Positions 36,053-49,371 are shown, numbered from the stretch's first letter. The stretch is DNA of 64,000 nucleotides from CAITJF01 sp032654645 (GCA_032654645.1 JAULAW010000015.1:1-64000), one strand, 5' to 3'. Notes: generated from the sequence alone by a model not told the origin. Numbers and translations are program-made.

Positions 36053-38146
36053 TTATTTCTTGCTTATCACTGCCTCGGCCACGCTTTTTGGCGCTTCGGT
36101 ATAGTGCTTGAATTCCATGGTGTAGGTCGCGCGGCCTTGCGTTGCGGAACGCAGCGCAGTGGAATAGCCAAACATTTCCGCCAGCGGCACCTCGGCCTTG
36201 ACCACCTTGCCACCACCCGCCATATCGTCCATGCCTTGCACCATGCCGCGACGTGACGACAGATCGCCCATCACCGTGCCGGTATAGTCTTCCGGCGTTT
36301 CCACCTCCACCGACATCATCGGCTCAAGCAGCACCGGGCTGGCCTTGCGCATACCGTCCTTGAAGCCCATCGAAGCCGCCATCTTGAAGGCGTTTTCGTT
36401 GGAGTCAACGTCATGGTAAGAGCCATCGAACAACGTCACTTTGACATCCACTACCGGGAAGCCAGCCAGCACGCCATTCGGCAGCGTATCTTCCAGCCCC
36501 TTCTTGACGGCCGGGATAAATTCACGCGGCACGGAGCCACCCTTGATGGCATCCACGAACTCGAAGCCCTTGCCAGCTTCATTTGGCTCGACTTTCAACC
36601 ACACGTGGCCGTATTGGCCGCGACCACCAGATTGCTTGACGAACTTGCCTTCGACTTCAACCGACTTGCGGATGGCCTCGCGATAAGCCACTTGCGGCGC
36701 ACCCACATTGGCTTCCACGCCGAACTCACGCTTCATGCGTTCAACCAGAACTTCCAGATGCAACTCGCCCATACCAGAAATAATGGTCTGTCCCGATTCC
36801 TCATCGGAGCGCACGCGGAAAGATGGGTCTTCCTGCGCCAAGCGATTCAGCGCCATACCCATCTTTTCCTGATCCATCTTGGTCTTCGGTTCAACCGCCA
36901 CGTGGATCACCGGCTCAGGGAATATCATACGCTCCAGCGTAATTACCTTGGCCGGATCGCACAATGTGTCGCCCGTGGTCGCCTCTTTCAGGCCCACTGC
37001 AGCAGCAATGTCTCCGGCAAAAACCTCCTTGATTTCCTCACGCTCATTGGCGTGCATCAGCAAGATACGGCCAACGCGCTCTTTTCTGCCTTTGATCGGG
37101 TTGTAAATAGTGTCACCCGAGTTCAACTTGCCGGAATAGACGCGGAAAAAAATCAACTGGCCGACAAACGGGTCGGTCATGATCTTGAATGCCAGCGCCG
37201 AAAACGGCTCATCGTCGTTGGCCTTGCGCTCGCCCATTGTCTCGTTTTCCAAGATACCCTTGACCGGAGGAATGTCGGTCGGCGCGGGCAAATAGTCCAG
37301 CACCGCGTCCAGCATGGCCTGCACGCCCTTGTTCTTGAAAGCGGAGCCACATAACATCGGCACGATTTCACTGGCGATGGCACGGATACGCAAGCCCTGC
37401 TTGATCTCTGCCTCGGACAGCTCACCGCCTTCGAGATATTTATTCATCATCTCTTCGGACGCTTCGGCCGCAGCCTCCACCATCTTCCCACGCCATTCCT
37501 TGGCAGTTTCCAGCAGGTCAGCGGGAATGTCGCGCAACTCAAACTTCATACCCTGAGTGGCGTCGTCCCAATAGATCGCTTTCATCCGCACCAAGTCGAT
37601 CACACCTTCAAACTTTTCTTCGGCGCCTATCGGCAACTGAATCGGCACAACGTTGGCACGTAAACGGGTACGCATTTGCTCGTACACCTTATAGAAGTTC
37701 GCACCCTGGCGGTCCATCTTGTTAACGAAAGCCAGACGCGGCACGCCGTATTTGTTGGCCTGGCGCCACACTGTCTCGGACTGCGGCTGCACACCGCCTA
37801 CCGCGCAATACACCATGCAGGCGCCATCCAGCACACGCATGGAACGCTCCACTTCAATGGTGAAGTCCACGTGCCCCGGAGTATCGATGATATTGATGCG
37901 ATGTTCAGGATAGTTCTTATCCATCCCCTTCCAGTAACAAGTCGTCGCAGCAGAGGTAATGGTGATCCCCCGTTCCTGCTCCTGCTCCATCCAATCCATC
38001 ACGGCAGCGCCATCATGCACTTCGCCGATTTTGTGGGAAACGCCGGTATAGAACAGGACGCGTTCGGTGGTCGTTGTTTTACCCGCATCTATGTGCGCAC
38101 TGATGCCGATATTGCGATAACGCTCGATTGGTGTTTTGCGTGCCAC
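36053..38146 (-). CDS. fusA: Elongation factor G
   Basis: 697 residues from a GTG at 38146 (MARKTPIERYRNIGISAHID). The P loop is AHIDAGKTTTTE, switch II DTPGHVDFT and G4 NKMDRQGANF; domains II-V follow through the usual C-terminus. EF-G catalyses translocation and ribosome recycling. Third gene of the str operon; a family 1 hairpin repeat lies between rpsG and fusA. Confidence 0.98.
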   Translation of the reverse strand: MARKTPIERYRNIGISAHIDAGKTTTTERVLFYTGVSHKIGEVHDGAAVMDWMEQEQERGITITSAATTCYWKGMDKNYPEHRINIIDTPGHVDFTIEVERSMRVLDGACMVYCAVGGVQPQSETVWRQANKYGVPRLAFVNKMDRQGANFYKVYEQMRTRLRANVVPIQLPIGAEEKFEGVIDLVRMKAIYWDDATQGMKFELRDIPADLLETAKEWRGKMVEAAAEASEEMMNKYLEGGELSEAEIKQGLRIRAIASEIVPMLCGSAFKNKGVQAMLDAVLDYLPAPTDIPPVKGILENETMGERKANDDEPFSALAFKIMTDPFVGQLIFFRVYSGKLNSGDTIYNPIKGRKERVGRILLMHANEREEIKEVFAGDIAAAVGLKEATTGDTLCDPAKVITLERMIFPEPVIHVAVEPKTKMDQEKMGMALNRLAQEDPSFRVRSDEESGQTIISGMGELHLEVLVERMKREFGVEANVGAPQVAYREAIRKSVEVEGKFVKQSGGRGQYGHVWLKVEPNEAGKGFEFVDAIKGGSVPREFIPAVKKGLEDTLPNGVLAGFPVVDVKVTLFDGSYHDVDSNENAFKMAASMGFKDGMRKASPVLLEPMMSVEVETPEDYTGTVMGDLSSRRGMVQGMDDMAGGGKVVKAEVPLAEMFGYSTALRSATQGRATYTMEFKHYTEAPKSVAEAVISKK

Positions 38147-38177
38147 GGTAGCTACCTAAATAAATTATTATTATCCA

Positions 38178-38237
38178 AGCTTGTAGCCTGTAGCTGGTGG
38201 CTTGTAGCCGACCCAGTTTTGCTACTTGCTACAAGCT
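38178..38237. repeat. Dispersed hairpin repeat, family 1 (copy 2), rpsG-fusA gap
   Basis: AGCTTGTAGC (38178-38187) and GCTACAAGCT (38228-38237) are perfect 10-bp arms. Between them are GTAGCTGG and TTGTAGCC units and GCTACTT. It fills most of the 95 bp between rpsG and fusA inside the str operon. Confidence 0.75.
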
Positions 38238-38241
38238 CAAA

Positions 38242-38712
38242 TTAAAAACGGAAATGTGAGAAGGCTTTGTTTGCTTCAGCCATACGGTGCACTTCTTCAC
38301 GTTTCTTGACTGCGCCGCCACGGCCTTCCGCCGCATCAATCAGCTCACCCGCCAAACGCATACCCATGGATTTTTCACCGCGCTTGCGCGCGGCCTCTCG
38401 CAACCAGCGCATGGCCAGAGCCATGCGTCGTGAAGGTCGCACTTCAACCGGAACCTGATAGTTGGCGCCGCCGACGCGGCGGCTCTTTACCTCAACCTGG
38501 GGTTTGGCATTGACCAGCGCCAGATTAAACACCTCAATCGGGTCTTTTCCGCTTTTCTTCACGATTTGTTCCAGAGCACCATAAAGAATGCGCTCGGCAA
38601 CAGATTTCTTGCCGGCCGTCATCAGGACATTTACGAATTTGGAAAGATCCTGGTTGCCGTACTTGGGGTCCGGCAGGACTTCACGTTTGGGTACTTCTCT
38701 ACGTCTTGGCAT
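38242..38712 (-). CDS. rpsG: 30S ribosomal protein S7
   Basis: 156 residues: MPRRREVPKREVLPDPKYGN, KFVNVLMTAGKKSVAERILY and the C-terminal RMAEANKAFSHFRF. S7 nucleates the 30S head and, in enterobacteria, represses the str operon. 23 bp after rpsL. Confidence 0.98.
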   Translation of the reverse strand: MPRRREVPKREVLPDPKYGNQDLSKFVNVLMTAGKKSVAERILYGALEQIVKKSGKDPIEVFNLALVNAKPQVEVKSRRVGGANYQVPVEVRPSRRMALAMRWLREAARKRGEKSMGMRLAGELIDAAEGRGGAVKKREEVHRMAEANKAFSHFRF

Positions 38713-38735
38713 ATCGACCTCGAATCTCTAAAAAA

Positions 38736-39113
38736 TTATGCTTTTTTGGGGCGCTTCGCGCCGTATTTGGAACGGGACTGCTTGCGGTCTTTCACGCCAG
38801 TGGTATCCAGACTGCCGCGCACCATGTGGTAACGCACACCGGGCAAGTCCTTCACACGTCCGCCGCGTATCAGCACCACAGAGTGCTCCTGCAAGTTGTG
38901 CCCTTCACCACCGATGTAGGAAATCACCTCAAACCCGTTGGTGAGACGCACCTTGGCGACCTTGCGCAAAGCGGAGTTCGGCTTTTTCGGCGTTGTCGTG
39001 TACACGCGCGTGCACACGCCGCGCCTCTGCGGGCTCCCGCCAAGGGCGGGTACTTTGCTTTTTACAGGTTCGGCAGCACGGGGTTTGCGCACTAACTGGT
39101 TGATGGTTGGCAT
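38736..39113 (-). CDS. rpsL: 30S ribosomal protein S12
   Basis: 125 residues: MPTINQLVRKPRAAEPVKSK, TTTPKKPNSALRKV and GGRVKDLPGVRYH. The lysines that matter for streptomycin binding in other bacteria (K43 and K88 numbering of E. coli) are the wild-type residues. S12 monitors decoding in the A site. First gene of the str operon. Confidence 0.98.
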   Translation of the reverse strand: MPTINQLVRKPRAAEPVKSKVPALGGSPQRRGVCTRVYTTTPKKPNSALRKVAKVRLTNGFEVISYIGGEGHNLQEHSVVLIRGGRVKDLPGVRYHMVRGSLDTTGVKDRKQSRSKYGAKRPKKA

Positions 39114-39206
39114 TATCTAATGTCCCTAAATATTCCTGAGGCCGCAAAACATTTTTCCGGCCCAAACGGATAAATTATCTATATATCAAAATGATGCAAA
39201 AACAAC

Positions 39207-39245
39207 AGCCGTCACGGCAACCCTGCATTTTTTGCCGTGACGGCT
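39207..39245 (-). terminator. Hairpin with U-rich tail between rpoC and rpsL
   Basis: Perfect 14-bp arms (AGCCGTCACGGCAA at 39207-39220 against 39232-39245) with an 11-nt loop; on the minus strand it is followed by GTTGTTTTTGC. It could terminate rpoBC transcripts. It also lies only about 7 bp downstream of the predicted str start site, so it may act as a 5' hairpin or attenuator for rpsL. Confidence 0.65.
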
Positions 39246-39258
39246 AAAAAGACCGCGC

Positions 39259-39287
39259 ATTCTATTGAGGAACGCCAGGCCTGTCAA
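39259..39287 (-). promoter_or_regulatory. Candidate promoter of the str operon (rpsL)
   Basis: Minus strand perfect TTGACA (39287-39282), 17 bp, TAGAAT (39264-39259), followed by GCGCGG. The -35 box starts only 6 bp after the rpoC stop codon (39293). This is the best -35/-10 pair in the cluster. Confidence 0.75.
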
Positions 39288-39292
39288 GCAAG

Positions 39293-43516
<4,224 letters not shown>

Positions 43517-43533
43517 GTGTAACTCCTTGTTAG

Positions 43534-43596
43534 AGGACTGAGTGCTGAGGACTCAGGGCTGAGTAAACCCCTACTCAGCACCCGGTCCTCAGTCCT
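43534..43596. repeat. Palindromic CTCAG/CTGAG repeat between rpoB and rpoC
   Basis: AGGACTGAG (43534-43542) pairs with CTCAGTCCT (43588-43596), and TGCTGAG (43543-43549) pairs with CTCAGCA (43574-43580), so nearly the whole spacer can fold into one long stem. The rpoB and rpoC coding sequences flank it directly. Confidence 0.75.
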
Positions 43597-43599
43597 GCT

Positions 43600-46500
43600 T
43601 TAGTGGCGTTCCAGATCGATATCGATACCCAGGGAGCGGATTTCCTTGGTCAACACGTTGAACGACTCCGGCATGCCGGCATCAATCTTGTGGTCGCCCT
43701 TGACGATGCTCTCATAAACCTTGGTGCGCCCATTGACGTCGTCGGATTTGACCGTCAGCATTTCCTGCAAGGTGTAAGCCGCGCCGTACGCTTCCAGCGC
43801 CCACACTTCCATTTCACCGAACCGCTGTCCGCCGAACTGCGCCTTACCGCCCAGAGGTTGTTGCGTCACCAAACTGTATGGTCCGGTGGAACGGGCATGC
43901 ATCTTATCGTCCACCAGGTGGTGCAGTTTCAGCACATGCATGTAACCCACCGTAACCGGGCGATCAAAGGCAGCGCCCGTGCGGCCATCGTACAGGGCTA
44001 TCTGGCCGGAGCGCGGCAGGTCGGCCAGTTCCAGCATGGCCTTGATTTCCTCTTCGTTCGCCCCGTCAAATACCGGCGTAGCAAAGGGCACGCCACCCTT
44101 CAGGTTGCGGCACAATTCAAGCACTTCATCATCGCTAAACGTAGCGATATCCACAGTTTTATGCACATCGGTGTTGTATATCTTGCCCAGGAACTTGCGC
44201 ACATCAGCAATCTTGGCTTGTGACTCAAGCATCATGCCAATTTTCTTGCCCAAGCCCTTGGCTGCCCAACCCAGATGTACTTCGAGTATCTGGCCGATGT
44301 TCATGCGCGACGGCACGCCCAGCGGATTCAGCACGATGTCGACCGGCGTGCCGTCCGCCATGCAGGGCATATCTTCCACCGGCACGATACGCGACACCAC
44401 ACCCTTGTTGCCGTGCCGTCCTGCCATCTTGTCACCTGGCTGCAGGCGACGTTTTACCGCCACATAGACCTTGACCATTTTCTGCACACCGGCTTGCAGT
44501 TCATCGCCCTGTGTCAGCTTCTTTTTCTTCAACTCAAATGCAGCATCAAATTCCACCCGTTTCTGCGCCAGGCCTTCCTTGACCTGCTCCAATTGCGAAG
44601 CGGCCTCTTCATTACCGAGACGGATATCGAACCACTGATGATGCTCCAGCTTGGCAAGATACTCTTTGCCCAGCTTTGTGCCCTTGGCCAGCTTCATTGG
44701 CCCGCCATTGGCCACTTTGCCGATCAGCAGTTTTTCCAGGCGGGCGAACACGTCCGACTCGACAATACGCATCTGGTCAGCCAGATCTTTCTTGTAACGT
44801 TTCAGCTCATCCTCGATGATCTGCTGCGCGCGGGCGTCGCGCTGCAACCCTTCACGTGTAAACAACTGCACGTCGATCACCGTACCGGAAATGCCTGCCG
44901 GCACGCGTAAGCTAGTATCCTTCACATCGGAAGCTTTCTCGCCAAAGATAGCACGCAGCAATTTTTCTTCCGGTGTCAGCTGGGTTTCACCCTTAGGCGT
45001 GACCTTGCCCACCAGCACGTCGCCCACTCCGACTTCTGCGCCGATATGCACAATACCGCACTCATCCAAACGGCCCATTTGCGCTTCCGATAGATTGGGA
45101 ATGTCGCGCGTAATTTCCTCCGAACCCAGCTTGGTATCGCGCGCCACTACCGTCAGTTCCTCGATATGGATGGAGGTAAATCGCTCCTCCGCCACCACAC
45201 GCTCGGACATCAGGATCGAGTCTTCGTAGTTGTAGCCGTTCCACGGCATGAACGCCACCAGCATATTCTGCCCCAGCGCCAGCTCACCCATGTCGGTGGA
45301 AGCTCCGTCGGCAATCACGTCCCCGCGTGCAATCACATCCCCCATCTTGACCAGCGGGCGCTGGTTGATGTTGGTATTCTGGTTGGAGCGGGTGTATTTG
45401 GTCAGGTTGTAGATGTCCACGCCAACTTCGCCATGCGTCGTTTCCTCATCGTGAACGCGCACCACAATACGGCTCGCATCCACATAATCCACTCGCCCGC
45501 CACGCCAGGCTTGCACCGTCGTGCCAGAGTCCACCGCCACGGTGCGTTCGAGGCCGGTGCCGACCAGCGCCTTTTCCGCACGCAAACAAGGAACGGCCTG
45601 ACGCTGCATGTTTGCGCCCATCAAGGCGCGGTTCGCATCATCATGTTCCAGGAACGGGATCAGCGATGCCGCCACCGACACCACCTGGGCAGGAGCCACG
45701 TCCATGTACTCGATCTTGTCAGGCGTGGCCAGCACGAACTCATTGTGCTGCCGCGAAGACACGATGTTGTTGGTGAATTTTCCCTTGCTATCCAGATCGG
45801 CGTTGGCCTGCGCGATGGTGAATTTGCCCTCTTCGATCGCGGACAAATAATCAACCTCGTCTGTTGCTTTACTCTTGACCACCCTGCGATAGGGCGTTTC
45901 GATGAAGCCGTAATTATTGGTACGTGCATACAGCGCCAAGGAATTGATCAGGCCGATATTCGGGCCTTCCGGCGTCTCGATCGGGCACACCCGGCCATAA
46001 TGCGTCGGGTGCACATCGCGCACCTCGAAGCCGGCGCGTTCGCGCGTCAATCCGCCGGGGCCCAGTGCTGAAATGCGGCGCTTGTGCGTCACTTCGGACA
46101 GCGGGTTAGTCTGATCCATGAACTGCGACAACTGGCTGGAACCGAAAAACTCCTTGACCGCTGCCGAGATTGGCTTCGCATTGATCAAATCGTGCGGCAT
46201 CAGGTTGTCCGCTTCGGCTTGGCCCAAACGTTCTTTCACCGCGCGTTCGACACGTGCCAGACCGGCGCGGAACTGGTTCTCCGCCAGCTCACCCACCGCA
46301 CGGACTCGACGATTGCCGAGATGGTCGATGTCGTCGATTTCGCCGCGGCCATTACGCAATTCAACCAGAATCTTGATCACCGCCACAATGTCATCGTTGG
46401 ACAGTATGGCAGAGCCCGTCAACTCTTCACGCCCGACACGGCGGTTAAATTTCATGCGGCCTACAGCCGACAGGTCATAACGCTCATCAGAGAAGAACAG

Positions 46501-47685
46501 TCCGTTAAACAGGTTTTCCACCGCGTCTTCTGTGGGCGGCTCACCGGGGCGCATCATGCGGTAAATGGCTACGCGTGCCGTCCACTGATCAGTGGTTTCA
46601 TCGGAGCGCAGAGTCTGTGAAATATAGGCGCCCTGATCCAGATCGTTGGTATACAGCGTGTGAATCTTGGTGATCCCCGCCGCTTGTAACTGGCCGAGCA
46701 AGGTTTCAGTGATTTCATCGTTGGCGTTGGCGATGATTTCGCCGCTGTCCTTGTCCACCATGTTATGAGCCAGCACACGGCCCAGCAGAAAGTCGTCGCC
46801 CACCGCCAGCTTGTCGATGCCCGCCTCTTCAATTTCGCGGATGTGTCGCACGGTGATGCGCTTGCCGGCGGCCACAATCACCTTGCCAGCCTTGCCCGAA
46901 ATGTCGAAGCGCGCTATTTCACCTCGCAGCCGCTCCGGCATCACTTCAAACTGTATGCCTTTTTTGCCCAGCAAAAATGTATCGAACTCGAAAAACTCCT
47001 TGAGTATTTCTTCCGGCGTATAACCCAACGACTTGAGCAAGATGGTAATTGGCATCTTGCGGCGGCGGTCTATACGGAAGTACAAATAATCCTTGGGGTC
47101 GAACTCGAAATCCAGCCAGGAACCGCGGTAAGGAATGATACGTGCGGAGAACAGCAGCTTGCCGGAACTGTGTGTCTTGCCGCGGTCATGCTCAAAGAAT
47201 ACGCCGGGCGAGCGATGCAACTGCGATACGATAACTCGTTCGGTGCCGTTGATGACGAAAGAGCCTGTATGGGTCATGAGCGGAATTTCACCCATATACA
47301 CTTCCTGTTCTTTCACTTCTTTTACGGCCGCCTTGGATGGCGTGGACGCCTCCTTGTCCAACAGCGTGAGCCGCACGCGAGCGCGCAACGGTGATGCGAA
47401 AGTCAGACCGCGCTGCTGGCATTCCCTCACGTCAAAAGGCGGCGCTCCAAGGACATAGCTAACAAAGTCGAGGCGCGCATATTTGTTATGGCTCTCAATC
47501 GGAAAAATCGATTTGAATGCGGCCTGTAGCCCATTATTGATGCGCTGGTCAGGCGGCACTTGCGCTTGCAAAAAATCGCTATAAGATTCCAGTTGGGTGG
47601 ACAACAAAAAAGGTACCGGCAAAGCACCGACCCGTTTTGCGAAACTTTTACGGATGCGTTTTTTTTCAGTAAAAGAATAGTTCAT
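43600..47685 (-). CDS. rpoB: RNA polymerase subunit beta
   Basis: 1361 residues from the ATG at 47685 (MNYSFTEKKRIRKSFAKRVG) with GGAG upstream; the longer open frame is rejected. The rifampicin region GSSQLSQFMDQTNPLSEVTH...RRISALGPGG is of the sensitive wild type. C-terminal clamp sequences (GGKAQFGGQRFGEMEVWALE) are complete. Core of RNA polymerase with RpoC and RpoA. The 467 bp to rplL contain hairpins but no gene. Confidence 0.98.
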   Translation of the reverse strand: MNYSFTEKKRIRKSFAKRVGALPVPFLLSTQLESYSDFLQAQVPPDQRINNGLQAAFKSIFPIESHNKYARLDFVSYVLGAPPFDVRECQQRGLTFASPLRARVRLTLLDKEASTPSKAAVKEVKEQEVYMGEIPLMTHTGSFVINGTERVIVSQLHRSPGVFFEHDRGKTHSSGKLLFSARIIPYRGSWLDFEFDPKDYLYFRIDRRRKMPITILLKSLGYTPEEILKEFFEFDTFLLGKKGIQFEVMPERLRGEIARFDISGKAGKVIVAAGKRITVRHIREIEEAGIDKLAVGDDFLLGRVLAHNMVDKDSGEIIANANDEITETLLGQLQAAGITKIHTLYTNDLDQGAYISQTLRSDETTDQWTARVAIYRMMRPGEPPTEDAVENLFNGLFFSDERYDLSAVGRMKFNRRVGREELTGSAILSNDDIVAVIKILVELRNGRGEIDDIDHLGNRRVRAVGELAENQFRAGLARVERAVKERLGQAEADNLMPHDLINAKPISAAVKEFFGSSQLSQFMDQTNPLSEVTHKRRISALGPGGLTRERAGFEVRDVHPTHYGRVCPIETPEGPNIGLINSLALYARTNNYGFIETPYRRVVKSKATDEVDYLSAIEEGKFTIAQANADLDSKGKFTNNIVSSRQHNEFVLATPDKIEYMDVAPAQVVSVAASLIPFLEHDDANRALMGANMQRQAVPCLRAEKALVGTGLERTVAVDSGTTVQAWRGGRVDYVDASRIVVRVHDEETTHGEVGVDIYNLTKYTRSNQNTNINQRPLVKMGDVIARGDVIADGASTDMGELALGQNMLVAFMPWNGYNYEDSILMSERVVAEERFTSIHIEELTVVARDTKLGSEEITRDIPNLSEAQMGRLDECGIVHIGAEVGVGDVLVGKVTPKGETQLTPEEKLLRAIFGEKASDVKDTSLRVPAGISGTVIDVQLFTREGLQRDARAQQIIEDELKRYKKDLADQMRIVESDVFARLEKLLIGKVANGGPMKLAKGTKLGKEYLAKLEHHQWFDIRLGNEEAASQLEQVKEGLAQKRVEFDAAFELKKKKLTQGDELQAGVQKMVKVYVAVKRRLQPGDKMAGRHGNKGVVSRIVPVEDMPCMADGTPVDIVLNPLGVPSRMNIGQILEVHLGWAAKGLGKKIGMMLESQAKIADVRKFLGKIYNTDVHKTVDIATFSDDEVLELCRNLKGGVPFATPVFDGANEEEIKAMLELADLPRSGQIALYDGRTGAAFDRPVTVGYMHVLKLHHLVDDKMHARSTGPYSLVTQQPLGGKAQFGGQRFGEMEVWALEAYGAAYTLQEMLTVKSDDVNGRTKVYESIVKGDHKIDAGMPESFNVLTKEIRSLGIDIDLERH

Positions 47686-47760
47686 GATATCTCCACGGCC
47701 AAGGGAAAACAAAGTTTGCGAGCATCCGCCTTTCGACGAAATGCCTCTATACACTAACTC

Positions 47761-47820
47761 AGGTCAGGCATGACCTTTCCCTGTACAGAGTAGGCAAACC
47801 CATTGCCAGCGAAACGCTGG
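47761..47820 (-). other. Two short hairpins in the rpoB leader
   Basis: AGGTCA-GGCA-TGACCT (47761-47776) and CCAGCG-AAA-CGCTGG (47806-47820) are perfect small stem-loops 76-135 bp upstream of the rpoB start. They could shape the 5' leader of rpoB after processing of the rplL-rpoB mRNA. Confidence 0.4.
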
Positions 47821-47931
47821 TAGGAATTTGCACCCCTGTAAAGGGATGCCGTGGTTGTAATGACACCAAGTGTCAACATCCACGCGCGGGCTATGCCGGA
47901 ACTAAAAGACAATAAATAAAAATCTTATAGC

Positions 47932-47976
47932 TTGCTGTTCGCTGCCTTTTTAGAAATGGCAAAAGGCTGACAGCAA
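47932..47976 (-). promoter_or_regulatory. Candidate RNase III-type processing hairpin between rplL and rpoB
   Basis: TTGCTGT (47932-47938) pairs with ACAGCAA (47970-47976) and GCCTTTT (47944-47950) with AAAAGGC (47961-47967), leaving an asymmetric internal loop. E. coli has an attenuator and an RNase III site in the same rplL-rpoB gap, so a similar role is inferred. The remainder of 47686-48152 shows no ORF. Confidence 0.4.
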
Positions 47977-48152
47977 TAACTCCTTCTCCCTAATCCTAAT
48001 ATAACTACCTAGCCATCCTGCTAGCCCGCCGAAAAACAGCGGCCAAATCGTTGGCTATTTCCCAGCGAGTTGAGGAGACGATTAGCTCCCCCCTGTTCGG
48101 GGAAGGGATTAAAAAGAAGGTTTGCCACCAGCCTTTTTTGCACGTGCAGTAA

Positions 48153-48527
48153 CTATTTAATTTCAGCAGCTGCTCCAGCTTCAGTCAATTGCTTCAGGAT
48201 GGCATCCGCATCAGCCTTATTAACGCCTTCCTTCACCGCCTTTGGTGCTCCGTCCACCAGATCCTTTGCTTCTTTCAGGCCCAGGCCGGTAATGGTGCGA
48301 ACCACCTTGATCGTGTTTACCTTGTTGTCGCCAGCGGACTTCAGGATCACAGTGAATTCAGTTTGTTCAGCGGCGGCTGGAGCGGCAGAGCCCGCAGCGG
48401 GTCCGGCAACGGCAACAGCCGCAGCGGATACGCCGAATTTTTCTTCCATTTCCTTGATCAGCGCGGACAGTTCCAGCACAGTCATACCAGCAATTGCATC
48501 CAAAATATCAGCTTTAGTTACAGCCAT
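48153..48527 (-). CDS. rplL: 50S ribosomal protein L7/L12
   Basis: 124 residues: N-terminal dimer domain with the first helix ILDAIAGMTVLELSALIKEM, an Ala/Gly-rich hinge (residues 38-53) and the C-terminal factor-binding domain (NKVNTIKVVRTITGLGLKEA). It forms the stalk that recruits elongation factors. 44 bp after rplJ. Confidence 0.98.
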   Translation of the reverse strand: MAVTKADILDAIAGMTVLELSALIKEMEEKFGVSAAAVAVAGPAAGSAAPAAAEQTEFTVILKSAGDNKVNTIKVVRTITGLGLKEAKDLVDGAPKAVKEGVNKADADAILKQLTEAGAAAEIK

Positions 48528-48571
48528 GTTGCTCTCCTAAATATATAATTCAAAAAATCCGTTTACCAGCT

Positions 48572-49075
48572 TTAAGCGGCAGCGGTTGCGCCTTCGTTCT
48601 TGTCGCGGATCGCAGCCAGTGTGCGCACGAACTTGCTGGTCGTCGCATTCATGGTTGCCATCAAGCGCGCAATCAACTCATTGCGTCCCGGGATTGCGGC
48701 TAGCACTTTTACTTCGTCCGCTGACATCACAGAACCGGCCATTGCACCTGCCTTAATCACCAGCTTGTCATTCGTCTTGGCAAAGTCATGCACCACTTTC
48801 GCTGCGGCGACCGGATCGGCGCTGATGCTATACACCAGCGGCCCGACCATTTTTTCGGCCAGCGCTTCGAATGGCGTGCCTTGCACGGCACGGCGTGCCA
48901 GCGTGTTTTTCAACACGTGGAAATACACACCGGAATTGCGTGCGGTAGCGCGCAATCTGGTTATGTCGCCGACTTCTATACCACGGTACTCTGCCAGCAC
49001 GATAGTCTGGGCTTGCGCCACTTGTGCGCTTACCTCGGTCACTACCGCTTGTTTTTCATGCAGATTAAGACCCAA
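48572..49075 (-). CDS. rplJ: 50S ribosomal protein L10
   Basis: 167 residues from a TTG at 49075 with GGAGGAAGG just upstream; MGLNLHEKQAVVTEVSAQVA fits the family start. TIVLAEYRGIEVGDITRLRA and YFHVLKNTLARRAVQGT are diagnostic. L10 anchors L7/L12 dimers and, in other bacteria, represses translation of its own mRNA through the leader. Confidence 0.97.
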   Translation of the reverse strand: MGLNLHEKQAVVTEVSAQVAQAQTIVLAEYRGIEVGDITRLRATARNSGVYFHVLKNTLARRAVQGTPFEALAEKMVGPLVYSISADPVAAAKVVHDFAKTNDKLVIKAGAMAGSVMSADEVKVLAAIPGRNELIARLMATMNATTSKFVRTLAAIRDKNEGATAAA

Positions 49076-49261
49076 AGCCTTCCTCCATTTTCAATTGGAA
49101 CACAAATAGCCAAGCTTCCAAAAAGCCAGGCTCTGGCGCTCCATCGTTAACAACTGCGTCCTGAAGTAAGGAAAAATCTCCCTGCTCGCGGGCACACCAT
49201 CTACGTGGGTTTCAGAAGACAGTTGACAGAAAACAATCCTGTTGCTCCATCAACAACCTAC

Positions 49262-49300
49262 CGAATATTAAGCCCTCAGGGCACCTACGGTCTTTGATAA
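49262..49300 (-). promoter_or_regulatory. Possible L10 autoregulatory leader segment (rplA-rplJ gap)
   Basis: The 296-bp rplA-rplJ gap is where the L10(L12) binding leader is expected. On the minus strand it contains GACCGTAGGTGCC followed by GCCC-TCA-GGGC-type pairing and TTAATATTCGG. I cannot fold it reliably, so the assignment rests mainly on position. Confidence 0.3.
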
Positions 49301-49333
49301 TCTGCCAATCATGCAGCAGTCCAAAGATTGCGA

Positions 49334-49355
49334 GCGGCATGACATAACATGCCGC
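49334..49355 (-). other. Hairpin after rplA
   Basis: Perfect 8-bp arms GCGGCATG / CATGCCGC around a 6-nt loop, 16 bp past the rplA stop. No U-tract, so rather a stabilising or processing hairpin than a terminator. Confidence 0.5.
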
Positions 49356-49371
49356 AAATTTAAACCAAAAC

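Noticed and set aside
47686..47754. Longer rpoB start
   Set aside because: The ATG at 47685 has GGAG upstream and yields the conserved MNYSFTEKKR start.
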